A stretch of 64,000 nucleotides of DNA from contig WPIO01000152.1 of assembly GCA_009760855.2 (NCBI GenBank), forward strand, positions 639,501 through 703,500, read 5' to 3'. How positions within the stretch are numbered: position 1 is the first letter of the stretch; each line of letters starts with the position of its first letter. The DNA comes from Cristatella mucedo (taxonomy: Eukaryota > Bryozoa > Phylactolaemata > Cristatellidae). Position numbers and translations under genes: made by a program. The notes under the pieces were generated by a model. The model was not told the origin of the DNA, ran no database searches, and was given only the letters and a program-made list of their open reading frames with translations. This document shows, piece after piece, positions 29,760 through 41,500 of the stretch.

Positions 29760-32440
29760 CACGGCTTCCGAGCCAGAAATGGCGTCCGAGACGCACAGCC
29801 GCCCCAATGACGCCCGTTCTTTGTGAAAAATGCCGAGGTCCTCCAGGCAGGCTTCATTATCCGGCCACCAGCCACCCAGAGCACCAACCACGACGGGCCT
29901 CACCACTGCCAACGGTAGCCAGCGGTCAGGAAGACCGGGCTATGGCCTCGTACTTATCGACTTTTCCAGGCCGCCTCTACCCGGTCATCATTGCTGCCGT
30001 AAAACGGTGCCGTTACGTCGACTATGACCGCGTCGGTGCTGTTGTCGATGACCAGGTTCGGCTTGAGAGCCGAACCCCCGGCGAGCGGGAAGGCGAGACC
30101 AGCCGAGAGGCAAGAAAGCGCAGTAGACGGAAGAGCCCCGATTAGGCAACCCAGAAACAGGTTGTGGCTAGCCGTTATTGCTTGCAGCATCGGTCGGCAG
30201 TGGCTTAGGACATGGCAGACGGTCTCAGTCTCAGTGCGGTAAAGGCGGCAGTTGGTGGCCGTTCCGGGGCATGACCGGCTCTTAGCGGAGTCCACCGGCG
30301 GCACGTCCAGGCCAGCACGGCGAACGAACCGTCAGGCCCCGAACGAGAACCCCAGAGTTGCCGTCTGAAAGTGGCTGTGAGTCGCGAACCTCTCAGTGGC
30401 CAGGCAATGGCTGACCCTGCCCTGAGCGGGCTGGGCCAACCAAGCCTTCAGCCAACCTGGCGAACTCTCGCAGTTTTGAGATGGCAGCTCGCGGCACGAG
30501 CGAGTGCTCCATCTTGTCGCGGACAGTTGAGACCACCAGGACGTCCGAGCCGCGGCGTTGGTCGCGAAGAGTACGAGACCAAGGCCTTCGGCTAAGCGCG
30601 GTGCGAATGGGAAGTGTGTCGAGCTAAAGTGCGGCAAGCCGCACATGGACCGACAGAGCTCCACAAGAGTCTTCTCGGACAGAAGCAGGGCAGCCTTAGG
30701 CACCAGCCGCACCAGACCGAGGCAATCGAGCCGTGGCAGAAGGAAAGTCCGTAGGGCGTCGAGCTTTTGACAGGGGGCGAGAAGGCTTACATACAGTAAG
30801 CAAAGGTCTATATCAAGAGATGAACAGCTCAATCTCGGCCCTAGGCCGCTCGGGACCCTGCGGGGATCCGAGGTCACTGACTCATTCTCCGGCAGCTCGG
30901 GGATCTGTCGGCCGTGCAAGGAGATGGAAGCGGCATTCGTACCTCGGCTGGAGACCACGCAGCACTTTTTCAGCCGCAACTGCATGCCCAGAGTCAGGAC
31001 GACCCGCTCGGCAGCCCAAACCAGGGCCCGCAGGCCGGTGGACGTGCCCGAGAACAAAGCGAGGTCGTGCCAGGGCGAAAACAGACAAACAGAGCGATAT
31101 CGCCCAGCACGAAGCTGGACTTCAGAGTGCTGCCGGAGAGCCTGACGACCGGCTCTATCGCCAGATCCAATAAGATTGGCGACAGAGTGTCACCCTATCG
31201 GTCACCAGCCGTAGTCGGGAAAGCTGTTAACGATTCACTGCACACCGGAAGCTCCAGGAGCTATCCGCTCGCGTAGGGACGCTCTACGAATCCGCAGAAG
31301 GCCTCGTCTACCCCGGCGTGCCAGAGCACGCGGAGCAGAGAGACGTGAAGAATGCTGCCAAAGGCATTCTGCAGATCGAGGCACGCGGAGTAGACCACGC
31401 TGGCCCCTGGCCGTTCCCCGGGCTCGTCAAAGGCGCTCTCCACTAGGAAGGACTGCTTGAGGCAGCCATCCACGCCTGGCACGAAGCCTTTCTGATGAGG
31501 TGACAGCAGCCCACAGCCTTCCCCAAGCTTGTTCAGCCGTATGGCCAGGCAGCCCGAGAGCTGCTTACAGAGCGCGGGCAACAATGTTATCGGTCAAAAA
31601 CTACCGGGCAGGCTGAGGTCGCTATTCTTGTGGATCAGGATCGTGAGACCCGTCTTCCACGCAGAAAAGACGTCCCCAAAGTGGATGCAGCCATTCAAGA
31701 TGTAGGTGACAAGCCTACATCCAGGGTCAACGAGGCGTAGGTGGCGATATTCTAGACGGTCAGCTTCCGGATAGGGTTTGACGGGCTCTGCGAAGGCTTG
31801 CGGCAACGTCTTCCTCGGACACTGGTGAAATCAGGTTGGTTCCCTGCGCCAGTCGATGTGGGACCGTCCTTTGTAGGAGAGCGTCCAGGCGGTCGTTATC
31901 GACTGGCCGAGCCCGCTATTGGGCCTCCCAGTGGGAGCGCCAGGTCACCGGAGAATACGGTCGGAGCAGGAAGAAGGATCTCCCGAATGACCTTCGTACG
32001 ATTGGTGGCGTACAACCGCTGCAGGTGCGAGGCACATGTAGGGTCCCGAGGTCGCGGCCCACCCGGAGCAGGCCGGTCCGGCAACGACGGAGGGTGCTTC
32101 GGACGGGCGCACCTTCTGCTCAAAGTTCCTGCACACGGGCCACGGGCAAGCGACAGCCATTCTCCACTTAGGAGGAGGACTGAGGCCACCAAGACAGGCC
32201 AGTCACGTAGATGAACACTGTCCCGTACGCGAGGCAACCAGAGGTCTACAAAGTCACGCGGCGAAAGATGGGAGGCTGAAAAGGTCACCGGCATGTCTAC
32301 CGGAGGCGGATGCCCTAAAGGAGCAGAGGACAACGATGCTGGAGCAAAAGTCGGGGTTCGGGCAGACCAGAAGATGGCATATACAGTAGCAAATAGCCGC
32401 GCTACGATAGGACTTTGTGCTACAAGGAGCAAAAGAATAA
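29760..32440 (-). mobile_element. Decayed RLE-type non-LTR retrotransposon (R2/R4/NeSL-like)
   Basis: A single-ORF LINE with a reverse transcriptase followed by a restriction-like endonuclease, broken by stops and frameshifts. In minus-strand order: an N-terminal segment with LYATNRTKVIREIL (about 31990), HQKGFVPGVDGC and the RT motif A LDLQNAFGSI (about 31370), and a decayed motif C where PWHDLALFS replaces the YADDLALFS type (about 31060). Then come a thumb region, a zinc knuckle C..RTETETVCHVLSHC (about 30230), PNLVID where the family has PDLVI, and VIVDVTAPF of the endonuclease (about 30040). The last part, DRVEAAWKSRKYEAIA, continues after a frame change. Loss of a catalytic Asp in motif C shows it is inactive. 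Confidence 0.85.
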
Positions 32441-32607
32441 TTCTTCCGACAGATATGGCACACAGCTTGCTGTGGCAAGCCCGATACTTCGCGTGGCCAA
32501 CCGCTTATCGTTGAACCTCTCCAGTGTCGTCGAACAATTGTCAAACCTGTACCTGAAAACGTCGGGGCATGCGCATCTCCGCAACTCTGACAATAGCATC
32601 TCCATTT

Positions 32608-32965
32608 AATGACAATAATAATAATAATAATGCACTTGATTTGGACAATAATAGTATTAATGCACAAGGATTTTGATAAAGCGCCCTCAGAGAACTCAAT
32701 CTCTTTCTAGGCGCTTTACATTTGCTGCAAAGGGAAATGATATTAAATGATGAGTAAAATCATGCTTGATAAACAAATAACATGATGAGTGCGGGTACCT
32801 TCGCAGGATGGCGGGAAAGGATATACCAGAGTTGGCAGCAGGAGATAAGATGCTGTTTCGTAAAAGTTGTGGAAGTGAGTTCCACAGTTTAGGATCTGTA
32901 GTTTGATTCGTACAGCAAAGAGCCAACCGATTCCCAACACCAACAGCTTGTTATAACTCACATAG
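32608..32965 (-). repeat. CR1/L2-like LINE 3' end
   Basis: (ATT)n tail (interrupted by a partial duplication of GCAC...GATAAAG), the GCGCCTAGAAAGAGATTGAG block and a short piece of coding end (minus-strand DPKLWNSLPQLLRNS, the xxLWNSLPxxIR motif). It adjoins the 13-bp tandem array. Confidence 0.75.
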
Positions 32966-33000
32966 CCAAAGGGCTCACGGCTCCCTTCGGCCCCTTCTCC

Positions 33001-33842
33001 TGCTCGACTCCTCTCCTTGACTCCTCACTCTCCTCGACTCCTCACTCTCCTCGACTCCTCTCCTCGACTCCTCTCCTCGACTCCTCTCCTCGACTCCTCT
33101 CCTCGACTTCTCTCCTCGACTCCTCTCCTCGACTTCTCTCCTCGACTTCTCTCCTCGACTCCTCTCCTCGACTCCTCTCCTCGACTCCTCTCCTCGACTC
33201 CTCTCCTCGACTTCTCTCCTCGACTACTCTCCTCGACTCCTCTCCTCGACTTCTCTCCTCGACTCCTCTCCTCGACTCTTCTCCTCGACTCCTCTCCTCG
33301 ACTCCTCTCCTCGACTCCTCTCCTCGACTCCTCTCCTCGACTCCTCTCCTCGACTCCTCTCCTCGACTCCTCTCCTCGACTCCTCTCCTCGACTCCTCTC
33401 CTCGACTCCTCTCCTCGACTCCTCTCCTCGACTCCTCTCCTCGACTCCTCTCCTCGACTCCTCTCCTCGACTCCTCTCCTCGACTCCTCTCCTCGACTCC
33501 TCTCCTCGACTCCTCTCCTCGACTCCTCTCCTCGACTCCTCTCCTCTCCTCCTCTCCTCGACTCCTCTCCTCGACTCCTCTCCTCGACTCCTCTCCTCGA
33601 CTCCTCTCCTCGACTCCTCTCCTCGACTCCTAACTCTCCTTGACTCCTCTCCTCGACTCCTCTCCTCGACTCCTCTCCTCGACTCCTCTCCTCGACTCCT
33701 CTCCTCGACTCCTCTCCTCGACTCCTCTCCTCGACTTCTCTCCTCGACTCCTCTCCTCGACTCCTCTCCTCGACTCCTCTCCTCAACTCCTCTCCTCGAC
33801 TCCTCACTCTCCTCGACTCCTCTCCTCGACTCCTCAGCTCCC
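33001..33842. repeat. 13-bp minisatellite (CTCCTCTCCTCGA)n
   Basis: About 840 bp, roughly 64 units of a 13-bp unit with few variants: CTTCTCTCCTCGA, CTACTCTCCTCGA, a CTCCTCACTCTCCTCGA longer unit and one TCTCCTCTCCTCC stretch. It is strongly polypyrimidine on this strand, so triplex or H-DNA formation is plausible. The Ser/Arg/Leu and Arg/Glu/Gly frames through it, up to 295 codons, are a consequence of the unit. Confidence 0.95.
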
Positions 33843-34075
33843 CTGGTCGACCCCGATAATTCATCGAGGAACACAACTGTGCAGAGGCCGACCCTGATGG
33901 TGAATCCACCATCTGTCCACCAGCGGGTTACCGGCCTGTGTCCACGCCACATCGCAGGCGGACCGCAGCTGTGCACCGGCCCCTCTCGGTGATGCTTCTA
34001 ACAGCTGTTCACCAGCGGCTTATCAGAGGAGCCTGCATAATATACATGCATAAATACATACATACATTAAAAAAA
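33843..34075. other. Spacer between the 13-bp array and a SINE
   Basis: Contains two related strings, TCCACCAGCGGGTTACCGG and TTCACCAGCGGCTTATCAG, and a short ATACATACAT run near 34042-34068. No gene is seen. Confidence 0.35.
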
Positions 34076-34247
34076 ATCCTAGCTGATTAAACAGCCTCTT
34101 TTTGTATAGCGACAGAAGAGCCTTTACGGCTATCACCACCGCTTGCAGTGGCGATAAAGAATCGCCCACCGCAGGAATCGAACCCACGACCTCGGGACCG
34201 AGGTCGTGAAAGCAACCGCCTTACCTAGTGTGCCATCACGGCTCACC
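34076..34247 (-). mobile_element. tRNA-derived SINE (copy D, best preserved)
   Basis: Full-length antisense copy. On the minus strand the head is GCCGTGATGGCACACTAGG, the B box GGGTTCGATTCC is canonical, and the element ends AATCAGCTAGGATTTTTTTT with a poly-purine/pyrimidine tail, bounded by TACATACATAC repeats on both sides (34042-34068 and 34248-34262). Those flanks may include the target-site duplication. Confidence 0.88.
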
Positions 34248-35515
34248 ACATACATACATACCTACGAACTACAGGATCTGTAGAGCAAAAGCTTCTGCTG
34301 CCAAAAGTCTTTAATCAAAAGAGTGGAACCGCTAAGTTAGCGTCCACAGAGGACCTTCGGTTGTGAGGAGGCTGACAGTGGGTGCAGCAGTTTGCTGCGA
34401 CTGCAGTTTGACTTCTGTGAGTAGGCTGCACGTGTGCGCGTAGGTAGCCCGCGCGCGTCACTCAATTTCTTCCCATCGTACTCGCTCGTTATTTGGAACC
34501 GCCCTTCGTCGCTCTTCCTTCTCGTTATCGTCGGCGACGTCGCGATCTTGCCGCCACGCTAACACCTTCAGGAAATCTGCGATCGGTCTCCGCTCAGTAT
34601 AGTGCAGCGTAGCTGGGCCAGCTTTCCCGGGGCAGCTCCATCCGCTGCCAATGGCTTGCGCTCTGCTAGCGCCAGTGCCAGGTATGACGTATCTGGGCGC
34701 TGACGTCACGGAGCTGAGAAAAACTTTGCTCCCGTTGCATGGTCCCCACAATTTCGGATGACTTGACGCGACTGCTTGTCGCGATCCGATTTCCACCTGC
34801 TGGCTGCTGGGCACATAAGTTTGACGTAAGCTTTGTTTTGGCGTTTCGTAGATGGAGAGGCGGAAGAAGCCGCTGTCGTGCTGTTGATTGGCCGCGAGCT
34901 ACCTAGGCTGACGCATCCCGACGAAACTTCGCACACCTGCAGCACCATGCGACCGCTGATTGCTGGCCTTTTTTTCGGATGTCACCAAATACCTGCGTGC
35001 CGGCACGCATAGTGCCCCGATCCATGCTCAAGGCCTGGCAACGTATCGCCGGCCTCCTACATTTATCGCCACTTGTCATCGAGTGCCGCCTAACGTCCTA
35101 GTGAACTCGTGGCGCAGCGATACCTACCAACAAATACGCACGACCCTTCGGAGAAAGCGTGACCGTTCGATAGGCAGCCGCCGAGGCGGGAACTAGCCAA
35201 TTTATTTGGCTCAATAACATTTGCACAGTCTTAAGCGCACAGCTGCGTGGCCGCCCGTTGACACTCCACACGCACGCACTCAGTGGGTAGGAAAGAGGCG
35301 AACGCCGAGAACGCCGGCTGCAGGCGAAACAGTCCGCACGATAGTCGACCGGCCAGTAAACGATAGCCTCCACCAGGATCGCCTCCCATCCCTTCCGCGG
35401 TCGCGGTGCCGAAAAGTGCAGGCACCGGCGGACGAATGAATGTGCGCTTGGAGGCTCGAGTATCGAGCCGAAAGACGTCGCGTCGCAAGCAGGGCAGCTG
35501 CTGGGCAGCCTCCAA
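34248..35515. other. Moderately GC-rich spacer before the large satellite
   Basis: Minus-strand frames at 34458-34814 (118 codons, acidic and basic C terminus DVADDNEKEERRRAVP) and 34706-34948 overlap in different frames. I do not recognise either. No promoter or splice signal stands out. The satellite begins abruptly after CTCCAAAGGG at about 35515. Confidence 0.4.
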
Positions 35516-38500
35516 AGGGCTCGGCTCGATCGGTCAGCCCGGCTCGGCTCGATCGGTCAGTCGGCTCGGCTCGATCGGTCGGCTCGGCTCGGCTCGATCA
35601 GTCAGCTCGGCTCGGCTCGATCGGTCAGCTCGGCTCGGCTCGATCGGTCAGCCCGGCTCGGCTCGGCTCGATCAGTCGGCTCGGCTCGATCGGTCGGCTC
35701 GGCTCGGCTCGATCGGTCGGCTCGGCTCGGCTCGATCGGTCAGCCCGGCTCAGCTCGGCTCGATCAGTCAGCTCGGCTCGGCTCGATCGGTCAGCCCGGC
35801 TCGGCTCGGCTCGATCAGTCAGCTCGGCTCGATCGGTCGGCTCGGCTCGGCTCGATCGGTCGGCTCGGCTCGGCTCGGCTCGATTGGCCAGCTCGGCTCG
35901 GCTCGGCTCGGCTCGATCAGTCAGCTCGGCTCGATCGGTCGGCTCGGCTCGGCTCGATCGGTCAGCTCGGCTCGGCTCGATCGGTCAGCTCGGCTCGGCT
36001 CGATCGGTCAGCTCGGCTCGGCTCGATCAGTCAGCTCGGCTCGGCTCGATCAGTCAGCTCGGCTCGGCTCGATCGGTCGACTCGGCTCGGCTCGATCGGT
36101 CAGCTCGGCTCGGCTCGATCGGTCGGCTCGGCTCGGCTCGATCGGTCAGCCCGGCTCGGCTCGGCTCGATCGGTCAGCTCGGCTCGGCTCGATCGGTCAG
36201 CTCGGCTCGGCTCGATCGGTCAGCTCGGCTCGGCTCGGCTCGGCTCGATCAGTCGGCTCGGCTCGGCTCGGCTCGGCTCGATTGGCCAGCTCGGCTCGGC
36301 TCGGCTCGATCAGTCAGCTCGGCTCGGCTCGATCGGTCAGCCCGGCTCGGCTCGATCGGTCGGCTCGGCTCGGCTCGATCGGTCAGCTCGGCTCGGCTCG
36401 ATCGGTCAGCTCGGCTCGGCTCGATCAGTCAGCTCGGCTCGTCTCGATCGGTCAGCTCGGCTCGGCTCGGCTCGATCGGTCAGCTCGGCTCGGCTCGATC
36501 GGTCAGCTCGGCTCGGCTCGGCTCGATCAGTCAGCTCGGCTCGGCTCGGCTCGATCGGTCAGCTCGGCTCGGCTCGGCTCGGCTCGATCAGTCGGCTCGG
36601 CTCGGCTCGATTGGTCAGCTCGGCTCGGCTCGGCTCGATATGTCAGCTCGGCTCGATCGGTCAGCTCGGCTCGGCTCGATCGGTCGGCTCGGCTCGGCTC
36701 GATCGGTCAGCCCGGCTCGGCTCGGCTCGATCGGTCAGCTCGGCTCGGCTCGATCGGTCAGCTCGGATCGGCTCGATCAGTCAGCTCGGCTCGGCTCGAT
36801 TGGTCAGCTCGGCTCGGCTCGATCAGTCAGCTCGGCTCGGCTCGATCAGTCAGCTCGGCTCGGCTCGATCGGTCAGCTCGGCTCGGCTCGGCTCGGCTCG
36901 ATCAGTCAGCTCGGCTCGGCTCGATCGGTCAGCCCGGCTCGGCTCGGCTCGATCGGTCAGCCCGGCTCGGCTCGGCTCGATCGGTCAGCTCGGCTCGGCT
37001 CGGCTCGATCAGTCAGCTCGGCTCGGCTCGATCGGTCGGCTCGGCTCGGCTCGATCGGTCAGCCCGGCTCGGCTCGGCTCGATCGGTCAGCTCGGCTCGG
37101 CTCGATCGGTCAGCTCGGCTCGGCTCGATCAGTCGGCTCGGCTCGGCTCGATTGGTCAGCTCGGCTCGGCTCGGCTCGATCAGTCAGCTCGGCTCGGCTC
37201 GATCGGTCAGCCCGGCTCGGCTCGGCTCGATCGGTCAGCTCGGCTCGGCTCGATCGGTCAGCTCGGCTCGGCTCGGCTCGATCAGTCAGCTCGGCTCGGC
37301 TCGATCGGTCGGCTCGGCTCGGCTCGATCAGTCAGCTCGGCTCGATCGGTCGACTCGGCTCGGCTCGATCGGTCAGCCCGGCTCGGCTCGGCTCGATCGG
37401 TCAGCTCGGCTCGGCTCGATCGGTCAGCTCGGCTCGGCTCGGCTCGATCAGTCAGCTCGGCTCGGCTCGGCTCGATCGGTCAGCTCGGCTCGGCTCGGCT
37501 CGGCTCGATCAGTCGGCTCGGCTCGGCTCAATTGGTCAGCTCGGCTCGGCTCGGCTCGATCAGTCAGCTCGGCTCGATCGGTCAGCTCGGCTCGGCTCGA
37601 TCGGTCGGCTCGGCTCGGCTCGATCGGTCAGCCCGGCTCGGCTCGGCTCGATCGGTCAGCTCGGCTCGGCTCGATCGGTCAGCTCGGCTCGGCTCGATCA
37701 GTCAGCTCGGCTCGGCTCGGCTCGATCGGTCAGCTCGGCTCGGCTCGATCAGTCGGCTCGGCTCGGCTCGATTGGTCAGCTCGGCTCGGCTCGATCAGTC
37801 AGCTCGGCTCGGCTCGATCGGTCAGCTCGGCTCGGCTCGATCAGTCGGCTCGGCTCGGCTCGATTGGTCAGCTCGGCTCGGCTCGATCGGTCAGCTCGGC
37901 TCGGCTCGGCTCGATCAGTCAGCTCGGCTCGGCTCGATCGGTCAGCCCGGCTCGGCTCGGCTCGATCAGTCAGCTCGGCTCGATCGGTCGACTCGGCTCG
38001 GCTCGATCGGTCAGCTCGGCTCGGCTCGATCGGTCGGCTCGGCTCGGCTCGATCGGTCAGCCCGGCTCGGCTCGGCTCGATCGGTCAGCTCGGCTCGGCT
38101 CGATCGGTCAGCTCGGCTCGGCTCGATCGGTCAGCTCGGCTCGGCTCGGCTCGATCAGTCAGCTCGGCTCGGCTCGATCGGTCAGCTCGGCTCGGCTCGG
38201 CTCGGCTCGATCAGTCGGCTCGGCTCGGCTCGATTGGTCAGCTCGGCTCGGCTCGGCTCGATCAGTCAGCTCGGCTCGATCGGTCAGCTCGGCTCGGCTC
38301 GATCGGTCGGCTCGGCTCGGCTCGATCGGTCAGCTCGGCTCGGCTCGATCAGTCGGCTCGGCTCGGCTCGATTGGTCAGCTCGGCTCGGCTCGATCGGTC
38401 AGCCCGGCTCGGCTCGGCTCGATCAGTCAGCTCGGCTCGGCTCGATCGTCAGCTCGGCTCGGCTCGATCGGCTCGGCTCGCTCGATCGGTCAGCTCGGCT

Positions 38501-41500
38501 CGGCTCGATCGGTCAGCTCGGCTCGGCTCGATCAGTCAGCTCGGCTCGGCTCGATCGGTCAGCTCGGCTCGGCTCGATCGGTCAGCTCGGCTCGGCTCGA
38601 GCAGTCAGCTCGGCTCGGCTCGATCAGTCAGCTCGGCTCGGCTCGATCGGTCAGCTCGGCTCGGCTCGATCGGTCAGCTCGGCTCGGCTCGATCAGTCAG
38701 CTCGGCTCGGCTCGATCGGTCAGCTCGGCTCGGCTCGGCTCGATCAGTCAGCTCGGCTCGGCTCGATCGGTCACCCGGCTCGGCTCGGCTCAGTCATCTC
38801 GGCTCAGCTCGGCTCGGCTCGGCTCGATCGGTCGGCTCGGCTCGGCTCGATCGGTCAGCCCGGCTCGGCTCGGCTCGATCGGTCAGCTCGGCTCGGCTCG
38901 ATCGGTCAGCTCGGCTCGGCTCGATCGGTCAGCTCGGCTCGGCTCGATCGGTCGGCTCGGCTCGGCTCGACTGGTCAGCTCGGCTCGGCTCGATCAGTCA
39001 GCTCGGCTCGGCTCGATCGGTCAGCTCGGCTCGGCTCGATCAGTCGGCTCGGCTCGGCTCGATCGGTCAGCTCGGCTCGGCTCGGCTCGATCAGTCAGCT
39101 CGGCTCGGCTCGATCGGTCAGCTCGGCTCGGCTCGGCTCGATTGGTCAGCTCGGCTCGGCTCGATCGGTCAGCCCGGCTCGGCTCGGCTCGATCAGTCAG
39201 CTCGGCTCGATCGGTCGACTCGGCTCGGCTCGATCGGTCGGCTCGGCTCGGCTCGATCGGTCAGCTCGGCTCGGCTCGGCTCGATCGGTCAGCTCGGCTC
39301 GGCTCGATCGGTCAGCCCGGCTCGGCTCGGCTCGATCGGTCAGCTCGGCTCGGCTCGATCGGTCAGCCCGGCTCGGCTCGGCTCGATCAGTCAGCTCGGC
39401 TCGGCTCGATCGGTCAGCTCGGCTCGGCTCGATTGGTCAGCTCGGCTCGGCTCGATTGGTCAGCTCGGCTCGGCTCGGCTCGGCTCGGCTCGATCGGTCA
39501 GCTCGGCTCGGCTCGATCAGTCGGCTCGGCTCGGCTCGATTGGTCAGCTCGGCTCGGCTCGATCGGTCAGCTCGGCTCGGCTCGGCTCGGCTCGATCAGT
39601 CAGCTCGGCTTGGCTCGATCGGTCAGCTCGGCTCGGCTCGGCTCGATCAGTCAGCTCGGCTCGGCTCGATCAGTCAGCTCGGCTCGGCTCGGCTCGATCG
39701 GTCAGCTCGGCACGGCACGCTCGATCAGTCAGCTCGGCTCGGCTCGATCAGTCAGCTCGGCTCGGCTCGATCGGTCAGCTCGGCTCGGCTCGGCTCGATT
39801 GGTCAGCTCGGCTCGGCTCGATCGGTCAGCCCGGCTCGGCTCGGCTCGATCAGTCAGCTCGGCTCGATCGGTCGACTCGGCTCGGCTCGATCGGTCAGCT
39901 CGGCTCGGCTCGATCGGTCGGCTCGGCTCGGCTCGATCGGTCAGCTCGGCTCGGCTCGGCTCGATCAGTCAGCTCGGCTCGGCTCGATCGGTCAGCTCGG
40001 CTCGGCTCGGCTCGGCTCGATCAGTCGGCTCGGCTCGGCTCGATTGGTCAGCTCGGCTCGGCTCGGCTCGATCAGTCAGCTCGGCTCGATCGGTCAGCTC
40101 GGCTCGGCTCGATCGGTCGGCTCGGCTCGGCTCGATCGGTCAGCTCGGCTCGGCTCGGCTCGATCGGTCGGCTCGGCTCGGCTCGATCGGTCGGCTCGGC
40201 TCGGCTCGATCGGTCAGCTCGGCTCGGCTCGATCAGTCAGCTCGGCTCGGCTCGATCGGTCAGCTCGGCTCGGCTCGGCTCGATCAGTCAGCTCGGCTCG
40301 GCTCGATCGGTCAGCTCGGCTCGGCTCGGCTCGGTCGGTCAGCTCGGCTCGGCTCGGTCGGTCGGCTCGGCTCGGCTCGGCCGGGCGGGTCGGCTCGGCT
40401 CGGCTCGATCGGTCGGCTCGGCTCGGCTCGATCGGTCAGCCCGGCTCGGCTCGGCTCGATCGGTCAGCTCGGCTCGGCTCGAGTCAGCTCGGCTCGGCTC
40501 GGCTCGATCGGTCAGCTCGGCTCGGCTCGATCGGTCAGCTCGGCTCGGCTCGATCAGTCGGCTCGGCTCGGCTCGATTGGTCAGCTCGGCTCGGCTCGAT
40601 CAGTCAGCTCGGCTCGGCTCGATCGGTCAGCTCGGCTCGGCTCGATCGGTCGGCTCGGCTCGGCTCGATTGGTCAGCTCGGCTCGGCTCGATCGGTCAGC
40701 TCGGCTCGGCTCGGCTCGATCAGTCAGCTCGGCTCGGCTCGATCGGTCAGCTCGGCTCGGCTCGGCTCGATTGGTCAGCTCGGCTCGGCTCGATCGGTCA
40801 GCCCGGCTCGGCTCGGCTCGATCAGTCAGCTCGGCTCGATCAGTCGACTCGGCTCGGCTCGATCGGTCGGCTCGGCTCGGCTCGATCGCTCAGCCCGGCT
40901 CGGCTCGATCGGTCAGCTCGGCTCGGCTCGATCGGTCAGCTCGGCTCGGCTCGATCGGTCGGCTCGGCTCGGCTCGATCGCTCAGCCCGGCTCGGCTCGA
41001 TCAGTCAGCTCGGCTCGATCGGTTGACTCGGCTCGGCTCGATCGGTCAGCTCGGCTCGGCTCGATCGGTCGGCTCGGCTCGGCTCGATCGGTCAGCCCGG
41101 CTCGGCTCGGCTCGATCGGTCAGCTCGGCTCGGCTCGATCGGTCAGCTCGGCTCGGCTCGATCGGTCAGCTCGGCTCGGCTCGATCGGTCGGCTCGGCTC
41201 GGCTCGATCAGTCGGCTCGGCTCGGCTCGATTGGTCAGCTCGGCTCGGCTCGATCGGTCGGCTCGGCTCGGCTCGATCGGTCAGCTCGGCTCGGCTCGAT
41301 CGGTCGGCTCGGCTCGGCTCGATCGGTCAGCCCGGCTCGGCTCGGCTCGATCGGTCAGCTCGGCTCGGCTCGATCGGTCAGCTCGGCTCGGCTCGATCAG
41401 TCAGCTCGGCTCGGCTCGATCGGTCAGCTCGGCTCGGCTCGATCAGTCGGCTCGGCTCGGCTCGATTGGTCAGCTCGGCTCGGCTCGATCAGTCAGCTCG

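Noticed and set aside
33017-33976. Arg/Glu/Ser-rich minus-strand and Leu/Ser/Pro-rich plus-strand frames up to 295 codons
   Set aside because: By-products of the 13-bp minisatellite, open on both strands.
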